From the NCBI RefSeq assembly GCF_024509055.1, contig NZ_JANINM010000071.1, forward strand, positions 1 to 60,472: a stretch of DNA of 60,472 nt, read 5' to 3'. The notes beneath the pieces were generated by a model. That model was not told the DNA's origin and did no database searches. It worked only from the letters and a program-made list of their open reading frames with translations. Shown here piece after piece: positions 35,753-45,076 of this stretch. Source of the DNA: Mesorhizobium sp. (GTDB lineage: Bacteria > Pseudomonadota > Alphaproteobacteria > Rhizobiales > Rhizobiaceae). Both the position numbers and the translations under genes were made by a program. Each line of letters opens with the position of its first letter. Within the stretch, counting starts at the first letter, position 1.

Positions 35753-36462
35753 TTGGCGGCTCCCGCCGTCTTGCGCGTGCCAGCGGCCTTTTTCGGAGCG
35801 GTCTTTTGCGCCGCGGCTGTGGCCGGCTTGGCCTCGGATTTGGCGGCTGCCTTTTTCGCGGCTGCTGGCTTGGCGGCCTTTGCCACCGCAGGCGTGGACT
35901 TGGCGGTTGCTTTGGTGGCCGCAGGCTTGGACGACGCCTGCCGTGCTGACCTCGCCGCCGCCTTCTTGGCGGACGCCGCTTCCTGCGCCGGCTCTCCGGC
36001 GGCTGGCGCCGTCACCGATGCGTCGGTCATGGCAGGAAAGGTCGCCGAGGTCGGCGCGGCTTCATTTCCGCCGGGCATTGCGGTCGCGCCGTTCTTGAGC
36101 GGCTCGCTCGCCTGCGGCGTCGGCGATGCCGGAGTAGCCGGGTCGGGCGCCGGCGTCGGCTTCATCATGTTGTCGACGCCCGAGCGCACGTCGGCCGCAG
36201 CCTGCTCGAACGGATTGAGCTGCTTACGCACCTCGTTCATCGGATTGAGGCCGCGAAGGCTGTCGATCGAACTCTTGACGTCGTCGAGCTCGGCTTCCTT
36301 CAGCGCATCGTTGAACTGCTTTTGGAAGTCGCCCGCCATCGCGCGCAGCTTTGCCGCAGTGCGGCCGAAAGTGCGCAGCATGTTGGGCAGATCCTTCGGC
36401 CCGACGACCACGATCATGACGACCGCAATCACCAGCAGTTCGCTCCAGCCGATATCAAACAT
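35749..36462 (-). CDS. tatB: Twin-arginine translocase subunit TatB
   Basis: The 237-residue protein begins MFDIGWSELLVIAVVMIVVVGPKDLP, the TatB membrane helix and hinge, followed by an amphipathic helix. From about residue 155 the chain becomes a Lys/Ala/Pro-rich tail of histone H1-like composition, far longer than the E. coli TatB tail. Overlap with tatC indicates coupling. Confidence 0.94.
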   Translation of the reverse strand: MFDIGWSELLVIAVVMIVVVGPKDLPNMLRTFGRTAAKLRAMAGDFQKQFNDALKEAELDDVKSSIDSLRGLNPMNEVRKQLNPFEQAAADVRSGVDNMMKPTPAPDPATPASPTPQASEPLKNGATAMPGGNEAAPTSATFPAMTDASVTAPAAGEPAQEAASAKKAAARSARQASSKPAATKATAKSTPAVAKAAKPAAAKKAAAKSEAKPATAAAQKTAPKKAAGTRKTAGAAK

Positions 36463-36480
36463 GGCAATCTATTCCGACGG

Positions 36481-36529
36481 GTGCATGTCGCCCAAAAGCG
36501 CGAAACCGTTTTGGGATAACGACATGCAC
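36481..36529. repeat. Palindromic repeat, family B copy 2, between tatA and tatB
   Basis: GTGCATGTCG (36481-36490) faces CGACATGCAC (36520-36529), with an inner CCCAAAA/TTTTGGG pair. It is nearly the same element as at 34721-34764 and sits inside the tatABC operon, where it would fold in the mRNA. Confidence 0.85.
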
Positions 36530-36545
36530 AAAGCAACCACCGAGC

Positions 36546-36764
36546 TCAGCTCTTGCTGGCCTTTTCCTTGGCAGGCGAAACGGTTTCGTCGGCGCGATGC
36601 TCGACGGTGCGCTGGTCGTCGGCGTCGTCGTCAGCCATGCCCTTCTTGAAGCTCTTGATGCCCTTGGCCATGTCGCCCATCAGCTCCGGCAGCTTGCCGC
36701 GCCCGAACAGAAGCAGCACGATGACCAGCACGATCAGCCAGTGCCATATCGATAATGAACCCAT
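36546..36764 (-). CDS. tatA: Twin-arginine translocase subunit TatA
   Basis: The 72-residue pore subunit has the short helix [25 protein letters not shown] and then the amphipathic [15 protein letters not shown], followed by an acidic tail. It is the first gene of tatABC; 83 bases with a palindromic repeat separate it from tatB. Confidence 0.96.
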   Translation of the reverse strand: MGSLSIWHWLIVLVIVLLLFGRGKLPELMGDMAKGIKSFKKGMADDDADDQRTVEHRADETVSPAKEKASKS

Positions 36765-36944
36765 TTCAAATCTCTCTCGAATGTTTTCCCTGGCGATGAT
36801 CTATGCGTTTTCGCCTTGGGATTCAAACACAACCGCAATGAAGTTGATAAAATGGCTGGCGGATGTCACGCACTTTCGGCTTGACCGCCTTGCTACGAAT
36901 CCGCGCAGGCGCTGGCTAAGCGCCATTCCTGCTTTGTTTTACGG

Positions 36945-37700
36945 TCACTCTTCCGTGACGCGCGGGGTGAGCAGGCCGAGTTCCTCGAGGTCGATGTCGG
37001 TCAGTTCATCCTCGTCCTCGGCCAGCGCCTCGGGATCGGCCGGCGGCACCGGTATCGAGAAATTCGCCGGCATGCGCGTCGACAACAGCCCCGCGCCCTT
37101 CAGCTCGTCCATGCCGGGAAGGTCACGGATCTCTTCCAGCGCGAAATGGTCGAGGAAGGCGTCGGTCGTGCCGTAAGTCACCGGACGGCCCGGCGTCCGC
37201 CTCCGGCCCCGCATCCGCACCCATTCGGTTTCCAGGAGCGTGTCCAGCGTGCCTTTCGACGTCTCGACGCCCCTGATGTCTTCGATCTCGGCGCGCGTCA
37301 CCGGCTGGTGGTAAGCGATGATCGCCAGCACCTCGAGCGCGGCACGCGAAAGCTTCCTCTGCTGGACGGTATCGCGGCTCATCAGGAAAGCCAGGTCGCC
37401 TGCGGTGCGGAATGCCCAGGCGTCGCCGACACGCACCAGGTTAACCCCGCGCCTGGCGTAGATTTCCTGCAGATCTGCCATCGCCGCCGGAATGTTGACG
37501 CCTTCCGGCAGCCGCGCCGCCAGTTGCTTCTCGCTCACCGGCTCGGCGCTGGCGAAGACGATCGCCTCGGCCATGCGAACGGCTTCCGCCAATTGTAGGC
37601 GCTCGGCGGGATTTTCGATGAAACCCTGTTCGGTCGCATCGTCTTCCGGCTGATCCTCGACCTTGAAAGGGATAACGGAAGCGTTGGCGCGTTCGCTCAT
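36945..37700 (-). CDS. scpB: Segregation and condensation protein B
   Basis: ScpB is a winged-helix partner of ScpA and SMC in chromosome condensation. The 251-residue chain carries the family stretch RAALEVLAIIAYHQPVTRAEIEDIRGV and GRPVTYGTTDAFLDHFAL. Its ATG overlaps the scpA stop by four bases. Confidence 0.95.
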   Translation of the reverse strand: MSERANASVIPFKVEDQPEDDATEQGFIENPAERLQLAEAVRMAEAIVFASAEPVSEKQLAARLPEGVNIPAAMADLQEIYARRGVNLVRVGDAWAFRTAGDLAFLMSRDTVQQRKLSRAALEVLAIIAYHQPVTRAEIEDIRGVETSKGTLDTLLETEWVRMRGRRRTPGRPVTYGTTDAFLDHFALEEIRDLPGMDELKGAGLLSTRMPANFSIPVPPADPEALAEDEDELTDIDLEELGLLTPRVTEE

Positions 37701-38539
37701 GATGCCACCTCAACTGCCCTTACCGCTTGCGCGCGCCCGCGCAGATAGATCGGCGCGAAAACCTGGTCCTGCCGCACTTCCAGTTTGCCCTCACGCACCA
37801 TTTCGAGCGTCGCGGCGAAGGAACTGGCAACCGCCGTCCGCCTTTCCTCCGGAGCCGCCAGATACTCGATCAGGAAGCTGTCGAGCGCTGTCCAGTCGCT
37901 GAGCGTCCCGACCAGCTTGGCCAGCACGTCGCGCGCATCCTTCAGCGACCAGACCGCGCGCCTGGCGATGGTCACATTGTTGATCGCCTGCTTCTGGCGC
38001 TGTTGGGCGTAGGCGGTCAGAAGATCGTAAAGCGAGGCGGAATAGGTGTTGCGCTTCTCGACGATGACCATTTCGGGCATGCCGCGCGCGAAGACGTCTC
38101 GGCCGAGCCGGTTGCGGTTGACCAGCCTTGCCGATGCATCGCGCATCGCCTCCAGCCGTTTCAGGCGGAACTGCAGCACTGCCGCCAGTTCCTCGCCGCT
38201 TTCGCCCTCTTCGCCCGGCTGCTTGGGGATCAGCAGCTTCGACTTGAGGAAGGCGAGCCAAGCCGCCATCACCAGATAGTCGGCCGCAAGCTCCAGCCGC
38301 AGCGCCCTCACCCTCTCGATGAAGGCCAGGTACTGTTCGGCGAGCGCGAGGATGGAAATGCGCGCCAGATCGACCTTCTGGTTGCGCGCCAGATGCAGCA
38401 AGAGGTCGAGCGGACCTTCGAAACCGGCCACGTCGACCACCAGCGACGGATCGCCGGTAAGGCGTGAATCGTCGTTCTCGGCCCACAGACGGTCCATCGG
38501 TGCGGCCTTCGCGGCCTTGCTCTCCAATGCCTCCGCCAC
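37697..38539 (-). CDS. scpA: Segregation and condensation protein A (kleisin)
   Basis: The 280-residue kleisin starts with LVVDVAGFEGPLDLLLHLARNQKVDL, the ScpA signature, and ends in a winged-helix region. It bridges SMC heads together with ScpB. It lies 20 bases after nagZ and overlaps scpB, so nagZ-scpA-scpB form one operon. Confidence 0.95.
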   Translation of the reverse strand: MAEALESKAAKAAPMDRLWAENDDSRLTGDPSLVVDVAGFEGPLDLLLHLARNQKVDLARISILALAEQYLAFIERVRALRLELAADYLVMAAWLAFLKSKLLIPKQPGEEGESGEELAAVLQFRLKRLEAMRDASARLVNRNRLGRDVFARGMPEMVIVEKRNTYSASLYDLLTAYAQQRQKQAINNVTIARRAVWSLKDARDVLAKLVGTLSDWTALDSFLIEYLAAPEERRTAVASSFAATLEMVREGKLEVRQDQVFAPIYLRGRAQAVRAVEVAS

Positions 38540-38559
38540 TTGCCTTTCTTCCCTTCGGT

Positions 38560-39579
38560 TCAGGCCACCGCTTTGAAATAGGTGGCGAATTCCGCGCGAA
38601 TCGCGGCTTCCTCGGCGACGTCGCGGCCCTTTATATAGGACAATGCCCGCTCCGCTCTCGCCAGCGACTTGCCTTCGAGCGCTGTCGTGCGCGATGCGAT
38701 CCCGGACATCTCCTCGAAAACGCCGTTGCAGTGAAGGACGAGATCGCAGCCGGCCGCAAGGATTGCCGCCGCCTTTGTCGGGAAATCCCCAGAAAGTGCC
38801 TTCATCGACGTGTCGTCGCTCATCAGGAGACCGTCGAAACCGATTTCGCCGCGGATCACCTCGTTGACGACCCTGGCCGAGGTCGTTGCCGGATGGTCGG
38901 GATCGACTGCGCTGTAGACGACATGCGCTGTCATGGCCATCGGCAGGTGGTTTAGCGCCTTGAAGGGAGCGAAATCATGCCGTCGCAATTCGGCGAGCGG
39001 CGTATCGACCGTCGGCAGGGCGAAATGCGTGTCGGCCGAAGCGCGGCCATGGCCAGGAATGTGTTTCATGACCGGCAGCACGCCACCAGCGACCAGCCCC
39101 TCGGCGGAAGCCCGACCGAGTTCGATGACCGCATCGGGCTCGGCCCCGTAGGCGCGCGCGCCGATGACGTCGCTTGCGCCCTGGACCGGCACGTCGAGCA
39201 CGGGGAGGCAGTCGGCCGTGATGCCGTAGCGAAGGAGATCGAAGGCATGCAGCCGCGCCATTAGCCAGGCGGCACGGCGCCCCGCCTCACGATCTTCCCG
39301 CCAAAGGGCTCCGAGAGCGCCGCCGGCCGGGTAGTTCGGCGCCAGCGGCGGCCGCAGGCGCTGAACCCTGCCGCCTTCCTGGTCGATGAAGACAGGAGCG
39401 TCTGGACGATCGACGCTGTCCCGCATCGAGGCGACCAGGTCGCGGATCTGCCCGGGCTCGCCGATATTGCGGGCGAACAGGATGAAGCCCCAAGGGCGCT
39501 CTCCGCCGTAGAAGCGGATTTCCTCTGGAGTAAGGGATTTCCCGGCGCAGCCGAGGATCATGGATTTTGATTCGCTCAT
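38560..39579 (-). CDS. nagZ: Beta-N-acetylhexosaminidase (peptidoglycan recycling)
   Basis: The 339-residue glycoside hydrolase family 3 enzyme removes GlcNAc from muropeptides in the cytosol. It shows the catalytic-loop motif KHIPGHGRASADTHFALP and the nucleophile segment LLMSDDTSMKAL. FIDQEGGRVQRLRPP is also diagnostic. The ATG at 39579 (MSESKSMILGCAG) is preferred to 39609. Confidence 0.95.
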   Translation of the reverse strand: MSESKSMILGCAGKSLTPEEIRFYGGERPWGFILFARNIGEPGQIRDLVASMRDSVDRPDAPVFIDQEGGRVQRLRPPLAPNYPAGGALGALWREDREAGRRAAWLMARLHAFDLLRYGITADCLPVLDVPVQGASDVIGARAYGAEPDAVIELGRASAEGLVAGGVLPVMKHIPGHGRASADTHFALPTVDTPLAELRRHDFAPFKALNHLPMAMTAHVVYSAVDPDHPATTSARVVNEVIRGEIGFDGLLMSDDTSMKALSGDFPTKAAAILAAGCDLVLHCNGVFEEMSGIASRTTALEGKSLARAERALSYIKGRDVAEEAAIRAEFATYFKAVA

Positions 39580-39663
39580 GAACAGAACCTTAGGGCTTCG
39601 AGGAAGCAAAGGGAATCACCCCTGCCCGCCGGTGGCTGGAAGCTGGCGACCGTCCACAACGAA

Positions 39664-39695
39664 AAGCCGGCGCGACCTTCAGGCGGCGCCGGCTT
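39664..39695 (-). terminator. Terminator after the SPOR-domain gene
   Basis: AAGCCGGCGC (39664-39673) pairs with GCGCCGGCTT (39686-39695). On the minus strand the stem is followed by TTTTC, 20 bases beyond the SPOR gene stop. Confidence 0.75.
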
Positions 39696-39714
39696 GAGTG
39701 AGAGTCTACCCTGA

Positions 39715-42700
39715 TCAGCGCGACACGAAGCAGTTGCCGCCGGCCGCCTTGTAACTGGTGCAGAGCGCGATCGCGTCGTTACGCGACTGGGCCGGCACGC
39801 GAACGCGATAGAAGGTGCCCTTGCCCGCGACTTCAGCCTTGACGATGCTCGCGGTATGGCCGGCAAGCACGCTGCCATAGCGGCGCTGCAGGTCCTGATA
39901 CGTCGACTGGGCGCTTTCCACGGTCGGCTGCGACGCGATCTGCATCGACCACGAACCACCGCCCGCCGCCGCCGGATCGACGGATGCGACCACCTGGTCG
40001 GGCTTGACCTCGCCGACGATGTCGACCGGCTGATCGGACGGACGCGGCGGCGCCACCGGCACCTTCGCAGGCGTGTTGGACGACTGCGCCTTGGCAGCAG
40101 GCTTTGCTGGCTTGGCGGCATCGGTCTGGTCGTCGCTGCTCTGATCGGCAGCCTGATCCGCTGTTGGGGCGACGGTTCCGGTCTGCTGGCTATCGGACTG
40201 GCCCGCCGGCGCGACATGCTGCGGAGCCGGGTCGGCTGGCTCGGTCGCGGCAACCTTCGGCGCGGCCGGCGCCGGATCCTCGCGCGGGACCAGAGAGCCG
40301 TCAGGCTTCACCATCATGGTCTTCACCTTGCGCGGCGCCACGGCGACGACATCGGTATTGGTTCCCTTGTCTGCGTCCTGCAGAACCTGGGCGATGCGGT
40401 CTTCCGATTTCGGCGCGGGCGCGGCCGGCTGCGTGGCCTGAGACGTGTTTGCCTGGGCGCTCGCGTCCGGATTGGCCGCCGCATCCGTCCCGGCAGCAGC
40501 GCCGGCACCATCAGGCGAAAGATCGACGACGCGGCTCTGCGGCGCCTTGGTGGCCAAGTCGACCGGCTCCTCGGTGTTGGTCACCAATTTCTGCTGCACC
40601 GGTTCGGTGGCCTTGGCGCTGCCGCCCTTGGCGACTGCGTCATAGACCTTGTTGTCCTGGTTCGGCACCACGGCACCGCCAGGGTTTTCCGGCTTGACCT
40701 TGATCGGTGCGTTGTCGGCCTTGACGATCACCGGCGCTTCGCTGCCGCCTTTGCCGCCGAATGAGAAGGCAAGCGCGCCAAGGCCGCCGGCTACCGCCAC
40801 GGCGCCGACGAGCGCGGCTATCATCAGGCCACGGCTGCGCGGCTTTGCCGCCTCGCTCTGGGCAAGGCCCGGTATCGCCATCGCCTCATCGAGTTCTGGA
40901 TCGTAGTCGAGCTGGTCAGCCGCGAATTCGTCCTTTTGGGAGACCGGCCGGCTGCCCGGCAAATCGTGGGCGTCGTAATCGTTCGCGGCGGCATAAGAGG
41001 CAGCCGCGGGAGCCGAGGCGGGTGGCTCTGCGCGCGTATCCCGGCGATCGTAGCCCATCTTGAAGCCGGCATTGTAGGAATCGTCTTCGTAGCTGCGGCT
41101 CGTCGTCGTCGTCGCCGGCGCGATGTCGGTCGCGTTCATCTCGGTGAGCAGGCTCGAGAACTCCGCGTCGAGATCGTCATAGGCGGGCGCCGCCGGCTGG
41201 TCTTCCTCGAAGCTGAGCTCCGGAATGTCGAGGTCGTCGGCGAGCGCCACGACGCGCTCCGGCACATCGACCGTCTCGACGTCGGGCATCTCGTCGTGGT
41301 GACGAGACTGCGGCGCCGGCCTGTTGAAGGCCGGCTGATCCACCGCCGGCTCGCTTTGATAAATGGGCGCCGCCGGCATCTGCGGCGCCGCGGGCGCCGG
41401 TTGGGTTGGGAACGAAGGCTGCGCCGGGGCTGGCCTGACATAGGCCGAATAATCAACAACCGGCTCGCTCCGGTAGGCTGGCTCTGCAACCGCCTGCGGT
41501 GCCGAGGGTGCCTGCGGCGCCGAGGGCGCCGGCTGCGGCGCGAACGAAGCCTGCGCCGGAGCGGCGACCGGAGTCGCGCGGCTCCACGACGGCGCCGGCT
41601 CGGCCGGCGTCGAATTCAGCCAGCTCGGCGAATTGGCCGGCCTCGCGGACGACACCTCGGGCGCGGCGACCGCCGCGTGCGTTTCCCGATCCATCTCGAT
41701 GCCCTTGGCAAAGGCTGCGTCGAAGGCCTCGTCATCGAAATCGATGCTCGGCTCGGGATCGGTCACGGACGGCTCGGCATGAAAATCGTGCCGATCGAGT
41801 TCACCCGCGAGCAGATCGTCGAGATCGGTGTCGGCAGCGTGGACCGCCTGCTGGCCCTGCGCGGGACCATGCTCGCCAGCATCCCAATCGCGGGCGGCGG
41901 CCGGTTTATGGCTGCCATAGCCGAAGGCAGCCAGTGCGACAGATTGCGGAGCCGGCGCGGCTTCCTTCACGACAGGCATCGGCCGGGCGGTCATCGCGCC
42001 GAGCAGCGCGTTGAGTTCGTCTTCCAGGCTCCGCTCGCTGGCGGCCGCGACCGGCTTCGCCGGTTCGACCGCGGCAACCAGCGCTACCGGCGCCGGCACG
42101 ACTGGCGCGGGCTGGGCGATTGACGGCTGCACTACGGTAACTGGTTCGGGAGCTTCCTTGGCAGGTTCCACGGCCGGAACTTCCGGCTGGTCGGCAAGAG
42201 CATCGCGGAAACTGGCTTCGAAGTCATCGCCGAAGGCGTGTTCAGCCTCATCGCCGAAGGCGTGTTCAGCCACATCGACGACCGGCTCGGCTGTTACAAC
42301 CGGTTCCGGGTGGGCGGCGAACTGCGCCACTTCGACGGCCGGTTCCGGGTCGAGCGGAAGATTATGATGGGGATCGATATCCAGGTCGACGTCGTCCATC
42401 GCTTCATCGAAATGGCCGGCGAAGTCCTCGTCCGGGATCGGCTGAGCGGGGGCGGCGTGAGCATGATGGACTTCACCTGCCCTGTCATGTTCGTGACTGT
42501 CGAAGGCCAACTCGTCCTCGAGCGATATCTGGACGGCGTTGTCGAAGTCGGTATCGAACGCTGCTTCGCTGGCCGACTGCACGGCCTCGGCGGGATCCTG
42601 GCGGGCTACGGCGGTCTCATGGCGGTCAGGCTGGAAATCCTGATCCAGCGACGCAGCCATCTCCTGGTCGATGGGAAGATCGTCTTCGAGCGGCGAGACA

Positions 42701-43155
42701 TCCAGCGAGTTCGCAACCGCCGTGTCGAAATCATCGTCGAACGCGATGTCGGCGGCTGGCTCAGGTGCGCGAGGCGCGGCGAAATGGGCATGATCTGCCG
42801 CATCGTCGAAGACGAAGTCCTGTTCGAAGGACGCCGCGAGCTCGTCATCGCTCAATGGAGCACTCGCCGTTTCGAAAGCCGGCTCATGCGCAAGGCGCGG
42901 CGCGGCAGCCTGCTGCGCGACCGGCGCCTCTTCCTCGACCGCGTCGAATTCGCCCATCAACTCCTTTTCGAGATCGATGTCGAAATCGTCGTCTCCGACA
43001 GCCTGGTTTGCCGACCCTACCTTCTCGACCCCGGGCGCCTGCGGCCTGGCAGGCTGACGCGGATCGAAACCCATGATGCGGGTCAGTTCCGCGAACGGAT
43101 CATCCTCGGCGATATGGTTGTGGTCGGCTACTTTCAGCTGGGTTCTGTCTGCCAT
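39715..43155 (-). CDS. Large SPOR-domain membrane protein
   Basis: This 1146-residue protein has a very long acidic, Pro/Ala-rich cytoplasmic part (to about residue 770), a single membrane segment (GLMIAALVGAVAVAGGLGALAFSF) and a periplasmic linker. The C-terminal SPOR domain (last 80 residues, SWSMQIASQPTVESAQSTYQDL ... YRVRVPA) should bind denuded peptidoglycan at division sites. The N-terminal part has repeated Asp/Glu blocks such as FDDDFDTAVANSLDVSPLE and is probably disordered. It lies between argS and nagZ. Confidence 0.92.
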   Translation of the reverse strand: MADRTQLKVADHNHIAEDDPFAELTRIMGFDPRQPARPQAPGVEKVGSANQAVGDDDFDIDLEKELMGEFDAVEEEAPVAQQAAAPRLAHEPAFETASAPLSDDELAASFEQDFVFDDAADHAHFAAPRAPEPAADIAFDDDFDTAVANSLDVSPLEDDLPIDQEMAASLDQDFQPDRHETAVARQDPAEAVQSASEAAFDTDFDNAVQISLEDELAFDSHEHDRAGEVHHAHAAPAQPIPDEDFAGHFDEAMDDVDLDIDPHHNLPLDPEPAVEVAQFAAHPEPVVTAEPVVDVAEHAFGDEAEHAFGDDFEASFRDALADQPEVPAVEPAKEAPEPVTVVQPSIAQPAPVVPAPVALVAAVEPAKPVAAASERSLEDELNALLGAMTARPMPVVKEAAPAPQSVALAAFGYGSHKPAAARDWDAGEHGPAQGQQAVHAADTDLDDLLAGELDRHDFHAEPSVTDPEPSIDFDDEAFDAAFAKGIEMDRETHAAVAAPEVSSARPANSPSWLNSTPAEPAPSWSRATPVAAPAQASFAPQPAPSAPQAPSAPQAVAEPAYRSEPVVDYSAYVRPAPAQPSFPTQPAPAAPQMPAAPIYQSEPAVDQPAFNRPAPQSRHHDEMPDVETVDVPERVVALADDLDIPELSFEEDQPAAPAYDDLDAEFSSLLTEMNATDIAPATTTTSRSYEDDSYNAGFKMGYDRRDTRAEPPASAPAAASYAAANDYDAHDLPGSRPVSQKDEFAADQLDYDPELDEAMAIPGLAQSEAAKPRSRGLMIAALVGAVAVAGGLGALAFSFGGKGGSEAPVIVKADNAPIKVKPENPGGAVVPNQDNKVYDAVAKGGSAKATEPVQQKLVTNTEEPVDLATKAPQSRVVDLSPDGAGAAAGTDAAANPDASAQANTSQATQPAAPAPKSEDRIAQVLQDADKGTNTDVVAVAPRKVKTMMVKPDGSLVPREDPAPAAPKVAATEPADPAPQHVAPAGQSDSQQTGTVAPTADQAADQSSDDQTDAAKPAKPAAKAQSSNTPAKVPVAPPRPSDQPVDIVGEVKPDQVVASVDPAAAGGGSWSMQIASQPTVESAQSTYQDLQRRYGSVLAGHTASIVKAEVAGKGTFYRVRVPAQSRNDAIALCTSYKAAGGNCFVSR

Positions 43156-43258
43156 TATTGTTCCCGAACTCGCACACAGTCGGACGCCATGGACGTCGCG
43201 CAGGGTTGGCCCTTACCAGCGCAATGTGGGCAAAAGGTGACAGGTTTTTTAGTCAAAC

Positions 43259-45016
43259 CTAACGCATTTCGGTCGGCGCATCGGCCCCTATCAGCGTCAG
43301 GCCGGACGTCAAGACATCCGAGACAGCCTGCACCAGCCCTAGTCTGGCATGCGTCAATTGTGGGTCGTTAACCTTAACAAAACGTAAGTCTGGGTTGTCG
43401 GTACCCCGGTTCCAGTGTCCGTGGAAGCTGGAAGCCAGATCGTAAAGGTAGAATGCCAGCCTGTGCGGCTCGAGCGCAAGTGCCGCGGATTCGATCAGCC
43501 TTGGATATTCAGCCAGCTTCCGGATCAGGCCGATTTCGCCTTCGTCCGTCAGTGACGCGACCGAGGCAGCCAGCCGGTTTCGATCGAAATTTGCCTCGCC
43601 CAGTTGCTCGCTCGCCTGCCGGAACACCGAATGGCAGCGCGCCGAGGCGTACTGCACATAGAACACCGGATTGTCCTTGGACTGCTCCGTGACCTTGGCG
43701 AAGTCAAAATCGAGCGGCGCGTCGCTCTTGCGATAGAGCATCATGAAGCGGACCGCGTCACGCCCAACTTCCTCGATAACCTCCCGCAGAGTGACGAAAT
43801 CCCCTGCCCGCTTTGACATCCTGACGGGCTCGCCATCGCGAAACAACTTTACCAGTTGGCAAAGCAAAACCGTGAGCTTGACCCTGTCGCCGGCAACAGC
43901 GCGCGCCAGCGCCTCCAGCCGCTTGACATAGCCGCCATGGTCGGCGCCCAGCACATAGATCAGATCGACGAAGCCGCGCTCGACCTTATCCTTGAGATAG
44001 GCGACGTCGGCGGCGAAATAGGTGAACGAGCCGTCTGATTTGACCAGTGCCCTATCCATGTCGTCGCCCACCGCTGTTGAGCGGAACAGCGTCTGCTCGC
44101 GGTCTTCCCAGTCGTCTGGCTTCTCGCCCTTCGGCGGCGGCAGCTTGCCCTTGTAGATATGGCCCTTCAGCGTCAGGTCGGCGATCGCCGCGCGGATCTT
44201 CTTGGCATTGTCGGCATGCAGCGTGCGCTCGGAAAAGAAGACGTCGTGATGGACATTGAGCAGCGCCAGATCCTCGCGGATCATCGCCATCATCGCGTCG
44301 ACAGTGCGATCCTTGACGATCGCCAACGCCTCCTCTTCGGGCAACGGCAGCAGGTCGCGGCCGAATTCCTTGGCCAACGCCTGGCCAACCGGAACCAGAT
44401 AGTCGCCAGGATAAAGGCCGGAAGGAATCTCGCCAATGTTGTCGCCGAGCGCCTCGCGATAGCGCAGCATGGCCGAGCGGCCAAGCACGTCGATCTGCGC
44501 GCCCGCGTCATTGATGACGTATTCCTTGGTTACGTCGTACCCCGCGAATGCCATCAGGTTCGCGAGCGTGTCGCCGACGACTGCGCCGCGGCAATGGCCG
44601 ACATGCATCGGGCCGGTCGGGTTGGCCGAGACGTACTCGACATTGGCCTTGCGTCCGCCGCCGATCCTCGAGCGACCATAGTCGCGGCCCGCACCGAGCA
44701 GTCCGGCAAGATGCGCCTGCCAGAACCCATCCTTGAGCCTGAGATTGACGAAGCCGGGGCCTGCGATTTCGGCGGAGGCGATATCGCTGTCGGCCCGCAG
44801 TGCTTCCGCCAATTTTTCCGCAAGCGCGCGCGGATTCTGGCCGGTTGGCTTTGCAAGCACCATCGCCGCGTTGGTTGCAAGATCGCCATGGCTTGCATCG
44901 CGCGGCGGCTCGACCGCGATGCGCGACAGGTCGAGCGCGGCGCCATCCTTGTCTTTCAGGTCGAGGGTTTCGACGGCCTTTACGATCCGCGCGTTGAAAT
45001 CGGCGAAGATATTCAT
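43259..45016 (-). CDS. argS: Arginine-tRNA ligase
   Basis: The 585-residue class I synthetase has the HIGH-type motif [13 protein letters not shown] (near 125-137) and a KMSKS-like VRMSKRAG near residue 400. It has the N-terminal additional domain and the C-terminal helical anticodon-binding domain ending [27 protein letters not shown]. It lies downstream of dgt on the same strand. Confidence 0.96.
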   Translation of the reverse strand: MNIFADFNARIVKAVETLDLKDKDGAALDLSRIAVEPPRDASHGDLATNAAMVLAKPTGQNPRALAEKLAEALRADSDIASAEIAGPGFVNLRLKDGFWQAHLAGLLGAGRDYGRSRIGGGRKANVEYVSANPTGPMHVGHCRGAVVGDTLANLMAFAGYDVTKEYVINDAGAQIDVLGRSAMLRYREALGDNIGEIPSGLYPGDYLVPVGQALAKEFGRDLLPLPEEEALAIVKDRTVDAMMAMIREDLALLNVHHDVFFSERTLHADNAKKIRAAIADLTLKGHIYKGKLPPPKGEKPDDWEDREQTLFRSTAVGDDMDRALVKSDGSFTYFAADVAYLKDKVERGFVDLIYVLGADHGGYVKRLEALARAVAGDRVKLTVLLCQLVKLFRDGEPVRMSKRAGDFVTLREVIEEVGRDAVRFMMLYRKSDAPLDFDFAKVTEQSKDNPVFYVQYASARCHSVFRQASEQLGEANFDRNRLAASVASLTDEGEIGLIRKLAEYPRLIESAALALEPHRLAFYLYDLASSFHGHWNRGTDNPDLRFVKVNDPQLTHARLGLVQAVSDVLTSGLTLIGADAPTEMR

Positions 45017-45076
45017 TGGGTGTGCTCTGGGCTTTAAGAGGCGCCGGCTGCTTGGCCGGCAAAATCGTGGCTCGCC

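Noticed and set aside
40936..42123. 395-codon open frame opposite the SPOR gene
   Set aside because: Arg-rich complement of an Ala/Pro/Asp-rich coding sequence; not a real gene.
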